Shown here piece by piece: positions 1 to 6,627 of a stretch of DNA of 9,320 nucleotides. Below the pieces are notes generated by a model. It did not search any database and had not been told where the DNA came from. It worked only from the letters and a program-made list of their open reading frames with translations. How positions within the stretch are numbered: the stretch's first letter is position 1; each line of letters starts with the position of its first letter. The position numbers were made by a program, and so were the translations under genes. Source of the DNA: Clostridiales bacterium (GTDB lineage Bacteria > Bacillota_A > Clostridia > Peptostreptococcales > Anaerovoracaceae). Location: contig JAAZHB010000069.1 of NCBI GenBank assembly GCA_012510935.1, positions 1-9,320 on the forward strand, read 5' to 3'.

Positions 1-45
1 AAAAAGGCAAGATACTCAAAGAAGAGTAATGCCGTAATAGACTAG
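1..45 (+). CDS. rplX: 50S ribosomal protein L24, C-terminal fragment
   Basis: The window opens in an open frame encoding KKARYSKKSNAVID and then TAG. This basic tail and its place directly before rplE fit the C-terminus of ribosomal protein L24, an early assembly protein of the large subunit. Only 14 codons are visible, so the assignment rests mainly on conserved gene order (rplN-rplX-rplE in the spc operon). The gene is cut by the window edge, not broken. The Shine-Dalgarno site of rplE begins right after this stop codon, so the two genes are probably co-transcribed and translationally close. Confidence 0.75.
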   Translation, partial: KKARYSKKSNAVID

Positions 46-62
46 GAAAGGAGAGATAGAAA

Positions 63-605
63 GTGGCTAACAGACTAAAAGAAAAGTACACAAATGAAGT
101 ATTTAATGCGCTGAAGGACAAGTTCAATTACTCCAATCCTATGGAGGTGCCAAAGCTAACAAAGATTACACTAAACATGGGTCTAGGTGAGGCAAAGGAC
201 AACTCAAAAATTCTTGACAGTGCAGTTAAGGAAATTGCTGTTATTACAGGTCAAAGACCAGTAATAACAAGAGCAAGAAAGTCCATCGCTAACTTTAAGG
301 TTAGAGAGGGAATGCCAGTTGGTGCAAAGGTTACACTTAGAGGCGAGAACATGTATACATTCGCTGATAAGTTGTTCAACCTATCACTTCCTAGAGTTAG
401 AGACTTTAAGGGCATGAGCAGAGATTCTTTCGACGGAAGAGGAAACTACGCAATGGGTCTTAAGGAACAGCTCATCTTCCCGGAAATTGTATACGATGAT
501 GTAGAGACAATTAAGGGAATGAACATTGTATTCACAACAACGGCTAAGACAGATGAGGAAGCACTTGCGCTTCTAGAGCTTCTTGGAATGCCGTTTACAA
601 AGTAG
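63..605 (+). CDS. rplE: 50S ribosomal protein L5
   Basis: L5 binds 5S rRNA and helps form the central protuberance of the large subunit, contacting the P-site tRNA and the small subunit. The 180-residue product is the usual bacterial length. It begins with the family start [13 protein letters not shown], has the [10 protein letters not shown] strand at residues 35-44, the basic [20 protein letters not shown] segment at 62-81, and LPRVRDFKG at 109-117. The start is a GTG, chosen because AAGGAG at 48-53 sits 9 bases upstream and the N-terminus then matches the family. In E. coli the start of this gene is where S8 binds to repress the spc operon; I see no clear equivalent fold here. It lies 17 bases after rplX and 15 before rpsN. 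Confidence 0.98.
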   Translation: MANRLKEKYTNEVFNALKDKFNYSNPMEVPKLTKITLNMGLGEAKDNSKILDSAVKEIAVITGQRPVITRARKSIANFKVREGMPVGAKVTLRGENMYTFADKLFNLSLPRVRDFKGMSRDSFDGRGNYAMGLKEQLIFPEIVYDDVETIKGMNIVFTTTAKTDEEALALLELLGMPFTK

Positions 606-620
606 CAATAGGAGGAAGAT

Positions 621-806
621 ATGGCAAAGAAAGCACTGAAAGTAAAGCAGTCAAGAAAGCCTAAGTACTCAACTAGGGCATATTCAAGATGCAAAGTATG
701 TGGAAGACCACATTCAGTTCTGAAGAAGTATGGTGTATGCCGTATTTGTTTCAGAGAGCTTGCTTACAAGGGTGAGATTCCTGGCGTAAAGAAGGCAAGC
801 TGGTAG
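621..806 (+). CDS. rpsN: 30S ribosomal protein S14, zinc-binding short type
   Basis: S14 is a late-assembly protein of the small-subunit head, near the A-site tRNA. At 61 residues this is the short, zinc-binding form (often called type Z) rather than the roughly 90-101 residue zinc-free form. The ligands are visible as two CxxC pairs, C24/C27 and C40/C43, in a zinc ribbon. In several Firmicutes a second zinc-free S14 is kept elsewhere under Zur control; whether this genome has one cannot be seen here. An AGGAGG site lies just upstream of the ATG. The gene is followed by 73 non-coding bases, the longest gap in the run of spc ribosomal-protein genes, holding a GC-rich hairpin. Confidence 0.98.
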   Translation: MAKKALKVKQSRKPKYSTRAYSRCKVCGRPHSVLKKYGVCRICFRELAYKGEIPGVKKASW

Positions 807-820
807 AAAAGTTATTTTTT

Positions 821-857
821 CGCAGGCCCGACGCCAGACTATGGCGCGGGAACCGCG
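821..857 (+). promoter_or_regulatory. GC-rich bulged hairpin upstream of rpsH
   Basis: Between rpsN and rpsH the sequence can fold into a 14-pair hairpin. The pairs are 821-823 with 855-857, 825-826 with 853-854, 827-830 with 847-850, and 832-836 with 842-846, around a five-base loop GACTA (837-841). Single A bulges fall at 824 and 831 and an AA bulge at 851-852. Nearly all pairs are G-C, in clear contrast with the AT-rich surroundings. An alternative stem, CGCGG (845-849) with CCGCG (853-857), excludes the larger fold. The hairpin ends six bases before the rpsH Shine-Dalgarno (AAAGGAGA, 863-870). No U-run follows on either strand, so it is not a terminator. The structure is seen; a regulatory role, for example S8 binding or mRNA processing, is inferred. 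Confidence 0.5.
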
Positions 858-879
858 TTAAGAAAGGAGATACATTGTT

Positions 880-1278
880 ATGGCAATGACAGACCCAATA
901 GCAGATATGCTAACAAGAATCAGAAATGCCAACACAGCTGGACATGCAACAGTTGATGTACCTGCTTCAAAGATGAAGAAGGCTATCGCTGATATCCTTG
1001 AGAATGAGGGATTCATTTCAGGATACAAGGTTGTTTCTGATAATGCACAGGGCACAATTAAGGTAGAGCTAAAGTATGGTCCTAATAAGGAGCGTACAAT
1101 CTACGGACTAAAGAAGATTTCAAAGCCAGGTCTTAGAGTTTATGCTAAGGCTGACAGAGTTCCTAAGGTACTTGGAGGACTCGGCGTTGCTATCTTGTCA
1201 ACATCAAAAGGTGTTATTACTGACAAGGAAGCTCGTAAGCAGAATGTTGGTGGCGAAGTAATTTGTTACGTTTGGTAG
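880..1278 (+). CDS. rpsH: 30S ribosomal protein S8
   Basis: S8 is a primary binding protein of the 16S rRNA central domain and, in E. coli, the translational repressor of the spc operon. The 132-residue product is full length, opens with the conserved [15 protein letters not shown] segment, and ends with the conserved [20 protein letters not shown] region (residues 107-126) and VICYVW. The ATG at 880 is used because AAAGGAGA at 863-870 is 9 bases upstream. An in-frame ATG two codons later (886) also exists and would remove only MA. The upstream gap contains a GC-rich hairpin that could influence this gene's translation. The TAG stop is part of the TAGGAGG ribosome site for rplF, which suggests coupled translation. 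Confidence 0.98.
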   Translation: MAMTDPIADMLTRIRNANTAGHATVDVPASKMKKAIADILENEGFISGYKVVSDNAQGTIKVELKYGPNKERTIYGLKKISKPGLRVYAKADRVPKVLGGLGVAILSTSKGVITDKEARKQNVGGEVICYVW

Positions 1279-1288
1279 GAGGTAAACG

Positions 1289-1828
1289 ATGTCAAGAATT
1301 GGTATTAAACCTATCGTTATCCCTGCTGGCGTAGAGGTATCGGTAGAAGAAGGTAACATCGTAAAGGTTAAGGGACCTAAGGGTGAACTCTCACAGGTTG
1401 TTAGCTCAGCGCTTACAGTAACTGTTGAAGACGGAACTGTTAAGGTTTCAAGACCAAACGATGAAAGACACAACAGATCGCAGCATGGTCTTGCAAGAAC
1501 TTTGATCAATAACATGGTTGAGGGTGTAACTAATGGTTTTGAGAAGAAGCTTATCATCGTAGGCGTAGGATATTCTGTGCAGAAGTCCGGAAATACACTT
1601 ACACTTAAGCTTGGATTCTCACACAACATTGTTATGGAAGACCCAGAAGGAATCACAACAGAGGCTCCTGATGCTACAACTGTTATTATTAAGGGAATTG
1701 ATAAGGCTCTTGTAGGTAACTACGCAGCTAAGATCAGAGCATGGAGAGCTCCTGAACCATACAAGGGTAAGGGAATTCTATATGATGGTGAAGTTGTAGT
1801 TAGAAAAGAAGGAAAGAGCGGAGCTTAA
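1289..1828 (+). CDS. rplF: 50S ribosomal protein L6
   Basis: L6 binds 23S rRNA near the sarcin-ricin loop and the factor-binding region at the base of the L7/L12 stalk. The protein has 179 residues, as expected, and consists of two related alpha/beta domains. The N-terminal domain begins MSRIGIKPIVIPAGV and has the VKVKGPKGEL motif near residues 25-34; the C-terminal domain carries the family signature PEPYKGKGI at 155-163. The ribosome site TAGGAGG overlaps the rpsH stop codon. The gene lies in a run of closely spaced ribosomal-protein genes and shares their codon preferences. Confidence 0.98.
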   Translation: MSRIGIKPIVIPAGVEVSVEEGNIVKVKGPKGELSQVVSSALTVTVEDGTVKVSRPNDERHNRSQHGLARTLINNMVEGVTNGFEKKLIIVGVGYSVQKSGNTLTLKLGFSHNIVMEDPEGITTEAPDATTVIIKGIDKALVGNYAAKIRAWRAPEPYKGKGILYDGEVVVRKEGKSGA

Positions 1829-1846
1829 AGAAAGGAGGACTGAGAA

Positions 1847-2209
1847 ATGGCAAATAGTAGAAATGATAGAAGACTCAAGAGACATGCAAGAGTCAGAAAG
1901 AGCGTTTTCGGAACTCCTGAGAAGCCTAGAATGTGTGTCTTCAGATCAAACAAGAACGTTTCAGTTCAGATTATTGATGATGTTAACGGCGTAACACTAT
2001 GCTCAGCATCAACACTTGATAAGGAACTGAAGGGTCAGTTTGACGGTAGCGGCAGAAAAGATGCTGCTAAGATTGTAGGCAAGGCATGTGGAGAAAAGGC
2101 TATCGCAAAGGGCATCAAGCTGGTTGTATTCGACAGAGCAGGATATCTCTACCATGGTAGAGTTAAGGAACTGGCTGACGGTGCACGTGAAGCTGGGCTT
2201 GAATTCTAA
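1847..2209 (+). CDS. rplR: 50S ribosomal protein L18
   Basis: L18 binds 5S rRNA together with L5 and helps anchor it in the central protuberance. The 120-residue length is typical. The N-terminal stretch (about residues 1-20) is very basic, [19 protein letters not shown], and is followed by the conserved [19 protein letters not shown] segment and, near the C-terminus, [20 protein letters not shown]. An AAAGGAGG site precedes the ATG after an 18-base gap. The TAA stop overlaps the AAGGAGG of rpsE, so translation of the two genes is probably coupled. Confidence 0.98.
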   Translation: MANSRNDRRLKRHARVRKSVFGTPEKPRMCVFRSNKNVSVQIIDDVNGVTLCSASTLDKELKGQFDGSGRKDAAKIVGKACGEKAIAKGIKLVVFDRAGYLYHGRVKELADGAREAGLEF

Positions 2210-2221
2210 GGAGGATACAGA

Positions 2222-2725
2222 ATGCGTACTAGAATTGATGCATCAAAGCTTGAGCTTACTGAGACAATCGTAGACATCAGACGTGTTGCTAAGACTGTAA
2301 AGGGCGGAAGAACAATGAGATTCTCCGTTACTGTAGTTGTTGGAGACGGCGAGGGTCACGTAGGAATGGGTCTTGGAAAGGCTATCGAAATTCCAGAAGC
2401 AGTAAGAAAAGCGACAGAAGATGCTAAGAAGAAGATGATTTATGTTCCAACAGTTGGAACAACAGTTCCACACGATATCGTTGGAATTTTTGGAGCTGGC
2501 AAGGTTCTCATCATGCCTGCAAGAAAGGGTACTGGAGTTATCGCAGGATCATCTGTAAGAACAGTACTTGAGGCTGCAGGTCTTAAGGATGTAAGAGCAA
2601 AGTCACTTGGAACAAGTAATACTGGCAACATGGCAAGAGCTACACTTGAGGGTTTAAGAAATCTTACAACAATCGAAGAAGTTGCTCAGCGTCGTGGCAA
2701 GACACCAGAAGAGATTTTAGGATAG
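2222..2725 (+). CDS. rpsE: 30S ribosomal protein S5
   Basis: S5 sits at the small-subunit decoding side, contributing to accuracy and to mRNA entry. The 167-residue product has the N-terminal double-stranded-RNA-binding fold (about residues 8-75) and then the C-terminal alpha/beta domain. The basic loop [14 protein letters not shown] at 21-34 is the region where spectinomycin-resistance changes are known in other bacteria; no unusual residue is evident here. The conserved [13 protein letters not shown] and [18 protein letters not shown] segments are intact. The start follows AAGGAGG, which overlaps the rplR stop. It is followed after 10 bases by rpmD. Confidence 0.98.
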   Translation: MRTRIDASKLELTETIVDIRRVAKTVKGGRTMRFSVTVVVGDGEGHVGMGLGKAIEIPEAVRKATEDAKKKMIYVPTVGTTVPHDIVGIFGAGKVLIMPARKGTGVIAGSSVRTVLEAAGLKDVRAKSLGTSNTGNMARATLEGLRNLTTIEEVAQRRGKTPEEILG

Positions 2726-2735
2726 GAGGCACACA

Positions 2736-2918
2736 ATGGCACAGACATTAAAGATTACTTTGATAAAGAGCACAATTGGATGCCTACCTAAGCAGAAGAA
2801 GACTGTACAGGCACTCGGACTGAGAAAGATGCATTCTTCAGTTGAGCTTGCTGATTCACCGGCTACACGTGGTGCAATCAATAAGGTTTCTCATCTTGTG
2901 AAGGTAGAGGAGGTGTAG
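2736..2918 (+). CDS. rpmD: 50S ribosomal protein L30
   Basis: L30 is a small peripheral protein of the large subunit. The 60-residue product is the standard bacterial size and shows the [20 protein letters not shown] strand-helix start, then [20 protein letters not shown] and a C-terminal beta strand [10 protein letters not shown]. The Shine-Dalgarno AGGAGG overlaps the end of rpsE. The last codons of rpmD (GAGGAGGTG) double as the ribosome site for rplO, which starts four bases after the stop. This gene is absent from some bacterial lineages, so its presence is mildly informative; Firmicutes normally have it. Confidence 0.97.
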   Translation: MAQTLKITLIKSTIGCLPKQKKTVQALGLRKMHSSVELADSPATRGAINKVSHLVKVEEV

Positions 2919-2922
2919 GACA

Positions 2923-3363
2923 ATGAGACTGCATGAACTTAAGGCACCAGCTGGTGCAACAAAGGCACCAAAGAGAGTTGGACGTGGACAGGCTTCAGGC
3001 CAGGGCAAGACTTCTGGAAGAGGTATGAACGGTCAGAACTCAAGAAGTGGTGGCGGAGTTAGACTTGGCTTCGAGGGAGGCCAGATGCCGCTATATAGAA
3101 GACTTCCAAAGAGAGGTTTTACAAACCGTTTTGCTAAAGAATATGCTGAAATTAATGTTTCAGACCTTAATAGATTTGAGGCTGGCGCAGTAGTTGATTT
3201 CGAAGTTCTAAGCACAGCTGGTCTTGTAAAGCAGGTTAAGGATGGAGTAAAGGTTCTTGGTAACGGCGAGCTAGACAAGGCTTTAACAGTAAAAGCTGTA
3301 AAATTCAGCAAGAGTGCTGTTGAGAAAATTGAGAAGGCTGGCGGAAAGGCTGAGGTTCTTTAA
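2923..3363 (+). CDS. rplO: 50S ribosomal protein L15
   Basis: L15 is a 23S rRNA-binding protein with a long, glycine- and arginine-rich N-terminal extension that threads into the subunit and acts in late assembly. The protein is 146 residues long. The extension is clear at residues 19-60, with [20 protein letters not shown], then [20 protein letters not shown] and LPKRGF, followed by the globular domain ending KAEVL. The ATG at 2923 uses GGAGGTG inside the end of rpmD as its ribosome site. The stop is two bases before secY, so the two are likely translationally coupled. Confidence 0.98.
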   Translation: MRLHELKAPAGATKAPKRVGRGQASGQGKTSGRGMNGQNSRSGGGVRLGFEGGQMPLYRRLPKRGFTNRFAKEYAEINVSDLNRFEAGAVVDFEVLSTAGLVKQVKDGVKVLGNGELDKALTVKAVKFSKSAVEKIEKAGGKAEVL

Positions 3364-3365
3364 TT

Positions 3366-4646
3366 ATGGAACTAATGAACACAGTAGCGAAGGGCTTTAA
3401 AGTTAAAGAGATTCGAAATAAGATTCTGTTTACTTTGATGATGCTTGTTATTTTTAGGATTGGATCAAATATTCCGGTTCCTGGAATTGACAGAACTTAC
3501 CTTGCTCAGATGTTCACAGGAGATACAGGCTTACTTGATTTGTTTGACTTGTTCTCGGGTGGTGCTTTTAGTAATTTTACAATTTTTGCTTTAAGTATCA
3601 CGCCATATGTAACCGCGTCTATTATTGTGCAATTGTTTACGATTGCATTCCCATACTTCGAGAGGCTTTCTAAAGAAGGAACAGAGGGCCGAAAGAAGAT
3701 GGCAACAATAACAAGATATATGACTGTTGGCCTGGGCTTAATCCAGGCTACCGGTCTAACTATTGGACTTTTCAGGAAGGCTGTAATAGACCAGAGTATT
3801 TTTAACATAATAACAATTATTCTGGTGTTAACAGCTGGAACTGCATTCCTGATGTGGCTCGGAGAGAAAATCAATGAGAATGGCATCGGAAACGGTATCT
3901 CCTTAATAATCTTTGGAGGCATCGTAGCAAGAATCCCAACCTCAGTCAGAAGTATTTTCGTTCAAGTAAAGGATGGATCCGTTTCCATCGTTGCATTAAT
4001 TGCACTTATCGTTGCGGTAATGCTGATAACAGTTGTAATCATTTGTGTCCAGCAGGGCGCAAGAAAGATTCCTGTTCAGTATGCTAAGCGTGTGGTAGGT
4101 CGTAAGATGTACGGTGGACAATCGACTCATATTCCTTTGAAGGTTAATCAAGCAGGTGTTATTCCAATCATCTTTGCAATATCACTTCTGCAACTACCTC
4201 TGACGATTACATATTTTGCTCCAAACTCATCGTTTTCTGATTTTGTGAGCAAATATTTATCACCTTCAGGTAATCCTGGTGTATGGATATACTCAATAAT
4301 TAACATTGTATTGATTATTGCGTTCACATATTTTTACACATCAATTACATTTAATGTAACTGATATATCAGATAACCTAAGACAGAGCGGTGGATTCATT
4401 CCTGGAATAAGACCGGGAGTGGCAACTGTAGAGTATCTTAGTAAGATAATGAGAAGATTGTGTTTTGCTGGAGGAATTTTCCTCGCAGCCGTAGCTACTA
4501 TTCCGACTATGTTAAGTGCGTTTACACCATTTAACTTAAGCTTTGGAGGTACATCCTTGCTTATCGCAGTTGGAGTAGCTTTGGATCTGGTTAAACAGCT
4601 AGAGAATCAATTATTAATGAGAAATTACGAAGGTTTCTTGAAATAG
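3366..4646 (+). CDS. secY: Protein translocase subunit SecY
   Basis: SecY is the channel of the SecYEG translocon, through which proteins are exported or inserted into the cytoplasmic membrane, driven by SecA or the ribosome. The 426-residue product has the ten-membrane-segment pattern. TM1 is about residues 19-38, ending at the IPVPGI motif; the plug region follows (about 57-72), then TM2 (73-95, with SITPYVTASII). The cytosolic loop with RKIPVQYAKR (233-242) and the loop with GIRPG (347-351) are the known SecA and ribosome contact sites. The ATG at 3366 is preferred over the in-frame ATG at 3375: GAGG at 3352-3355, inside rplO, lies 10 bases before the first but 19 before the second. That site is weak, so initiation probably depends on coupling to rplO. 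Confidence 0.98.
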   Translation: MELMNTVAKGFKVKEIRNKILFTLMMLVIFRIGSNIPVPGIDRTYLAQMFTGDTGLLDLFDLFSGGAFSNFTIFALSITPYVTASIIVQLFTIAFPYFERLSKEGTEGRKKMATITRYMTVGLGLIQATGLTIGLFRKAVIDQSIFNIITIILVLTAGTAFLMWLGEKINENGIGNGISLIIFGGIVARIPTSVRSIFVQVKDGSVSIVALIALIVAVMLITVVIICVQQGARKIPVQYAKRVVGRKMYGGQSTHIPLKVNQAGVIPIIFAISLLQLPLTITYFAPNSSFSDFVSKYLSPSGNPGVWIYSIINIVLIIAFTYFYTSITFNVTDISDNLRQSGGFIPGIRPGVATVEYLSKIMRRLCFAGGIFLAAVATIPTMLSAFTPFNLSFGGTSLLIAVGVALDLVKQLENQLLMRNYEGFLK

Positions 4647-4670
4647 TAGAAAGCAATTGAGTAATTCGAG

Positions 4671-4676
4671 TATAAT
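4671..4676 (+). promoter_or_regulatory. Possible -10 element of an internal promoter before adk
   Basis: A perfect TATAAT lies in the 72-base AT-rich gap between secY and adk. No recognisable -35 hexamer is found at 16-18 bases upstream and there is no TG extension, so the promoter is weakly supported; in AT-rich intergenic DNA this hexamer can arise by chance. It would supply adk-map-infA-rpmJ independently of the ribosomal-protein genes upstream. Confidence 0.25.
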
Positions 4677-4718
4677 TAAGAGATTGAATTAATACTGCAG
4701 CATTTACAGGAGATTACG

Positions 4719-5366
4719 ATGTTAAGAGCTATTTTATTAGGCCCTCCAGGCGCTGGAAAGGGCACACATGCTAAAAAGCTTGTGGAGAAGTACAATGTTC
4801 CACATATTTCTACGGGAGATATTTTCCGTGCAAATATTAAGGACGGCACTGAACTCGGAATGAAGGCACAGGAATATATGAATGCAGGACAACTGGTTCC
4901 AGATGAACTAGTAGTTGATCTTGTAACAGACAGACTAACATGGGACGATTGTGCAAACGGATTCCTTCTGGATGGATTCCCAAGAACAATTTTCCAGGCA
5001 GAAGAGCTTGACAAATTTCTCGAGAAGAATGGCATGAAGTTGGATCTTGTTCTAAACTTTGAGGTTTCTGAAGAAGTATTAATGCAGAGACTTACAGGTA
5101 GGAGAGTATGCAAGTCATGTGGAGCAAGCTTCCATATAGTAAACATTCCGTCAAAGAAAGAAGGAATTTGTGACTATTGTGGCGGCGAGCTAATTCAGAG
5201 AAAAGACGACAATGCTGAAACTGCAAAGAATAGAATTGATGTTTACAATGAGCAAACAGCACCTTTAATTGGCTACTATGCTGAATCAGGTGTGCTTAAA
5301 ACATTCAATGGTGAGATGCAAATTGACGAACTCTTTAAAGAGATAGTTGATACAATTGGAGCGTAA
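4719..5366 (+). CDS. adk: Adenylate kinase, zinc-LID type
   Basis: Adenylate kinase interconverts ATP and AMP with two ADP in the cytosol, balancing the adenylate pool. The 215-residue product is a long-form enzyme. It has the P-loop GPPGAGKGT at residues 8-16, the AMP-binding region with STGD (31-34) and R37, and the DGFPRT motif at 85-90. The LID domain begins at about residue 127 and contains four cysteines, C131, C134, C151 and C154, a structural zinc site typical of Gram-positive enzymes. The ATG at 4719 follows AGGAGA with good spacing. The gene sits between secY and map, its usual Firmicute position. The stop is two bases before map. Confidence 0.98.
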   Translation: MLRAILLGPPGAGKGTHAKKLVEKYNVPHISTGDIFRANIKDGTELGMKAQEYMNAGQLVPDELVVDLVTDRLTWDDCANGFLLDGFPRTIFQAEELDKFLEKNGMKLDLVLNFEVSEEVLMQRLTGRRVCKSCGASFHIVNIPSKKEGICDYCGGELIQRKDDNAETAKNRIDVYNEQTAPLIGYYAESGVLKTFNGEMQIDELFKEIVDTIGA

Positions 5367-5368
5367 AA

Positions 5369-6115
5369 ATGATCATTATTAAATCTCAACGTGAACTTGA
5401 ACTGATGCGCGAAGCTTGCAAGGTTACAGGCGAAATCCTTAGAGACCTCGAATCTGTAATTGTGCCAGGCAAAACGACAGCAGACGTTAATAACTACGTA
5501 GAAGATATGATTGCTCGTTATAAGATGAAACCTACATTCAAAGGATATGGCGGATTCCCTGCAGGAGCATGCGTATCTGTAAATGAACAAATTGTTCATG
5601 GCATTCCTTCTAAGAATGTTATTCTAAAAGAAGGTGACATCGTAAGCATTGATACAGGAGCAACTTATAAGGGTTACTGTAGTGATGCTGCAAGAACATA
5701 TCCGGTTGGGGAAATCGATGAAGAAGCAAAGAAACTTATCGAAGTTACTAAACAAAGCTTCTTTGAAGGTGTCAAGTATGCAACTACTGACTACAAAGTA
5801 CATGATATAGGATATGCCATTCAGCAATATGCTGAGGCAAATGGAATGGGTGTAATTAGAGACTATCTTGGACATGGTGTTGGAAGAACTCTACACGAAG
5901 ATCCACAAGTTCCTAATTATGGCACGCCTAACACCGGAGCGAAGCTTAAGGCGGGTATGACATTGGCAATTGAGCCAATGCTATGCCAAGGATCTTATGC
6001 CACAAGAGTTTTGGGGAATGACTGGACAGTAGTAACTGCTGATGGGAAGTTATCAGCGCATTATGAAAATACTGTGGTCATCACCGATGGTGAACCAGAG
6101 ATATTGACTTTATAG
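5369..6115 (+). CDS. map: Methionine aminopeptidase, type I
   Basis: The enzyme removes the initiator methionine from nascent proteins, in the cytosol at the ribosome exit. The 248 residues form the short type Ia 'pita-bread' fold. All five ligands of the dinuclear metal site are present: D95, D106, H169, E202 and E233. The substrate-binding H77 (in IVHGIP) and H176 are also present. There is no N-terminal SH3-ligand extension. A GGAG at 5358-5361 within the end of adk, seven bases from the ATG, serves as ribosome site, and only two bases separate the genes. infA follows directly, with no intervening KOW-domain gene of the kind found at this spot in Bacillus. Confidence 0.98.
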   Translation: MIIIKSQRELELMREACKVTGEILRDLESVIVPGKTTADVNNYVEDMIARYKMKPTFKGYGGFPAGACVSVNEQIVHGIPSKNVILKEGDIVSIDTGATYKGYCSDAARTYPVGEIDEEAKKLIEVTKQSFFEGVKYATTDYKVHDIGYAIQQYAEANGMGVIRDYLGHGVGRTLHEDPQVPNYGTPNTGAKLKAGMTLAIEPMLCQGSYATRVLGNDWTVVTADGKLSAHYENTVVITDGEPEILTL

Positions 6116-6126
6116 GGAGATACATT

Positions 6127-6345
6127 ATGGCAAAGCAAAACAACATCGAGGTAATGGGCACAGTCGTGGACGCACAACCTAACGCAATGTTTAAGGTTAA
6201 ACTCGAGAACGGGTACGAAGTACTGGCTCACATCTCAGGCAAAATTAGAATGAACTATATTCGTATTCTGCCAGGGGATAAGGTTAAGGTAGAACTTTCA
6301 CCGTATGACCTTTCTCGTGGACGTATTACATGGAGAGAGAGATAA
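6127..6345 (+). CDS. infA: Translation initiation factor IF-1
   Basis: IF-1 binds the A site of the small subunit and cooperates with IF-2 and IF-3 in start-codon selection. The 72-residue product is canonical: a single S1-like OB fold running from [18 protein letters not shown] through [20 protein letters not shown] and [20 protein letters not shown]. The ribosome site GGGAGA (6115-6120) overlaps the map stop codon and is six bases from the ATG. Its place between map and rpmJ matches the Gram-positive cluster. A 49-base AT-rich spacer precedes rpmJ. Confidence 0.98.
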   Translation: MAKQNNIEVMGTVVDAQPNAMFKVKLENGYEVLAHISGKIRMNYIRILPGDKVKVELSPYDLSRGRITWRER

Positions 6346-6394
6346 TCTTTTCTCTATATATGTTGAGGTTTGGTAAGATTATAGGAGGAATAAG

Positions 6395-6508
6395 ATGAAG
6401 GTAAGAGCATCAGTAAAGCCAATCTGTGATAAGTGCAAAATTATCAAGAGACATGGCAGAGTAATGGTAATCTGTGAGAATCCTAAGCACAAGCAACGTC
6501 AGGGTTAA
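6395..6508 (+). CDS. rpmJ: 50S ribosomal protein L36, zinc-binding type
   Basis: L36 is the smallest large-subunit protein, and helps organise 23S rRNA near the peptidyl-transferase region. The 37 residues, [20 protein letters not shown] followed by a basic tail ending KHKQRQG, are the standard length. The zinc ligands C11, C14, C27 and H32 are all present, so this is the zinc-binding type. AGGAGG at 6383-6388 lies six bases before the ATG. It is the last gene before the 274-base gap that separates the spc part of the cluster from the alpha operon. Confidence 0.98.
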   Translation: MKVRASVKPICDKCKIIKRHGRVMVICENPKHKQRQG

Positions 6509-6533
6509 TCCTGCAGAGTTCTTTCAGAATTAA

Positions 6534-6562
6534 TTGAAAACTTTACATAGAATTTACATAAA
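6534..6562 (+). promoter_or_regulatory. Possible upstream sigma-A promoter
   Basis: TTGAAA (6534-6539) matches the -35 consensus at five of six positions and CATAAA (6557-6562) matches the -10 at four of six, with 17 bases between them. The direct repeat TTTACAT (6542-6548 and 6553-6559), one helical turn apart, occupies the spacer and overlaps the -10. It is weaker than the downstream extended -10 promoter, and the surroundings are AT-rich, so chance is possible. Confidence 0.3.
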
Positions 6563-6573
6563 AACTGATTATA

Positions 6574-6627
6574 TAACGCGTAAACATATTGCTCTTTTTA
6601 GTGAAAGAGTGATATACTAAAGCGTTA
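6574..6627. repeat. Concentric inverted repeats spanning the alpha-operon promoter
   Basis: Two perfect inverted repeats share one centre at 6600.5. The outer is TAACGC (6574-6579) with GCGTTA (6622-6627); the inner is CTCTTT (6592-6597) with AAAGAG (6604-6609). Next to the inner arms, ATAT (6586-6589) pairs with ATAT (6612-6615), and two G-T positions (6590-6591 with 6610-6611) would continue the stem in RNA. In all 18 of 27 opposed positions are Watson-Crick pairs. The dyad covers the promoter's -35, spacer and -10. No U-run follows, so it is not a terminator. Operator or cruciform function is inferred only. Confidence 0.5.
6589..6618 (+). promoter_or_regulatory. Extended -10 promoter for the alpha operon
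   Basis: TATACT at 6613-6618 matches the -10 consensus at five of six positions and is preceded by TG at 6610-6611 with one base between, the extended -10 pattern. A poor -35, TTGCTC (6589-6594), lies 18 bases upstream, which is tolerable for extended -10 promoters. Transcription would begin at about 6625, giving a leader of roughly 158 bases before rpsM. The promoter lies inside a large dyad. Confidence 0.55.

Noticed and set aside
811..820. T-run after rpsN (positions 815-820) as a terminator
   Set aside because: No credible GC stem precedes it; the GC-rich hairpin is downstream of the T-run, the wrong order for termination on the + strand, and on the - strand the hairpin is followed by A residues.
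1204..1656. Long - strand open frame of 150 codons opposite rpsH and rplF
   Set aside because: It is antisense to two conserved genes, and its composition (serine, threonine and leucine rich) is what the complement of their codons gives; no start signal supports it.
2088..2273. Open frame of 61 codons overlapping the end of rplR and the start of rpsE
   Set aside because: It lies in another frame across two well-supported ribosomal-protein genes, has no family resemblance and no ribosome site of its own.
6324..6357. AGAGA/TCTCT pairing around the infA stop codon
   Set aside because: The purine-rich and pyrimidine-rich tracts pair only loosely, no U-run follows, and rpmJ starts about 40 bases later with a normal ribosome site.
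6517..6542. Possible terminator after rpmJ: AGTT and TTCA pairing with AACT and TGAA
   Set aside because: The stem is AT-rich with a bulge, and only a short TTT followed by ACATAG comes after it, so it does not look like an intrinsic terminator.
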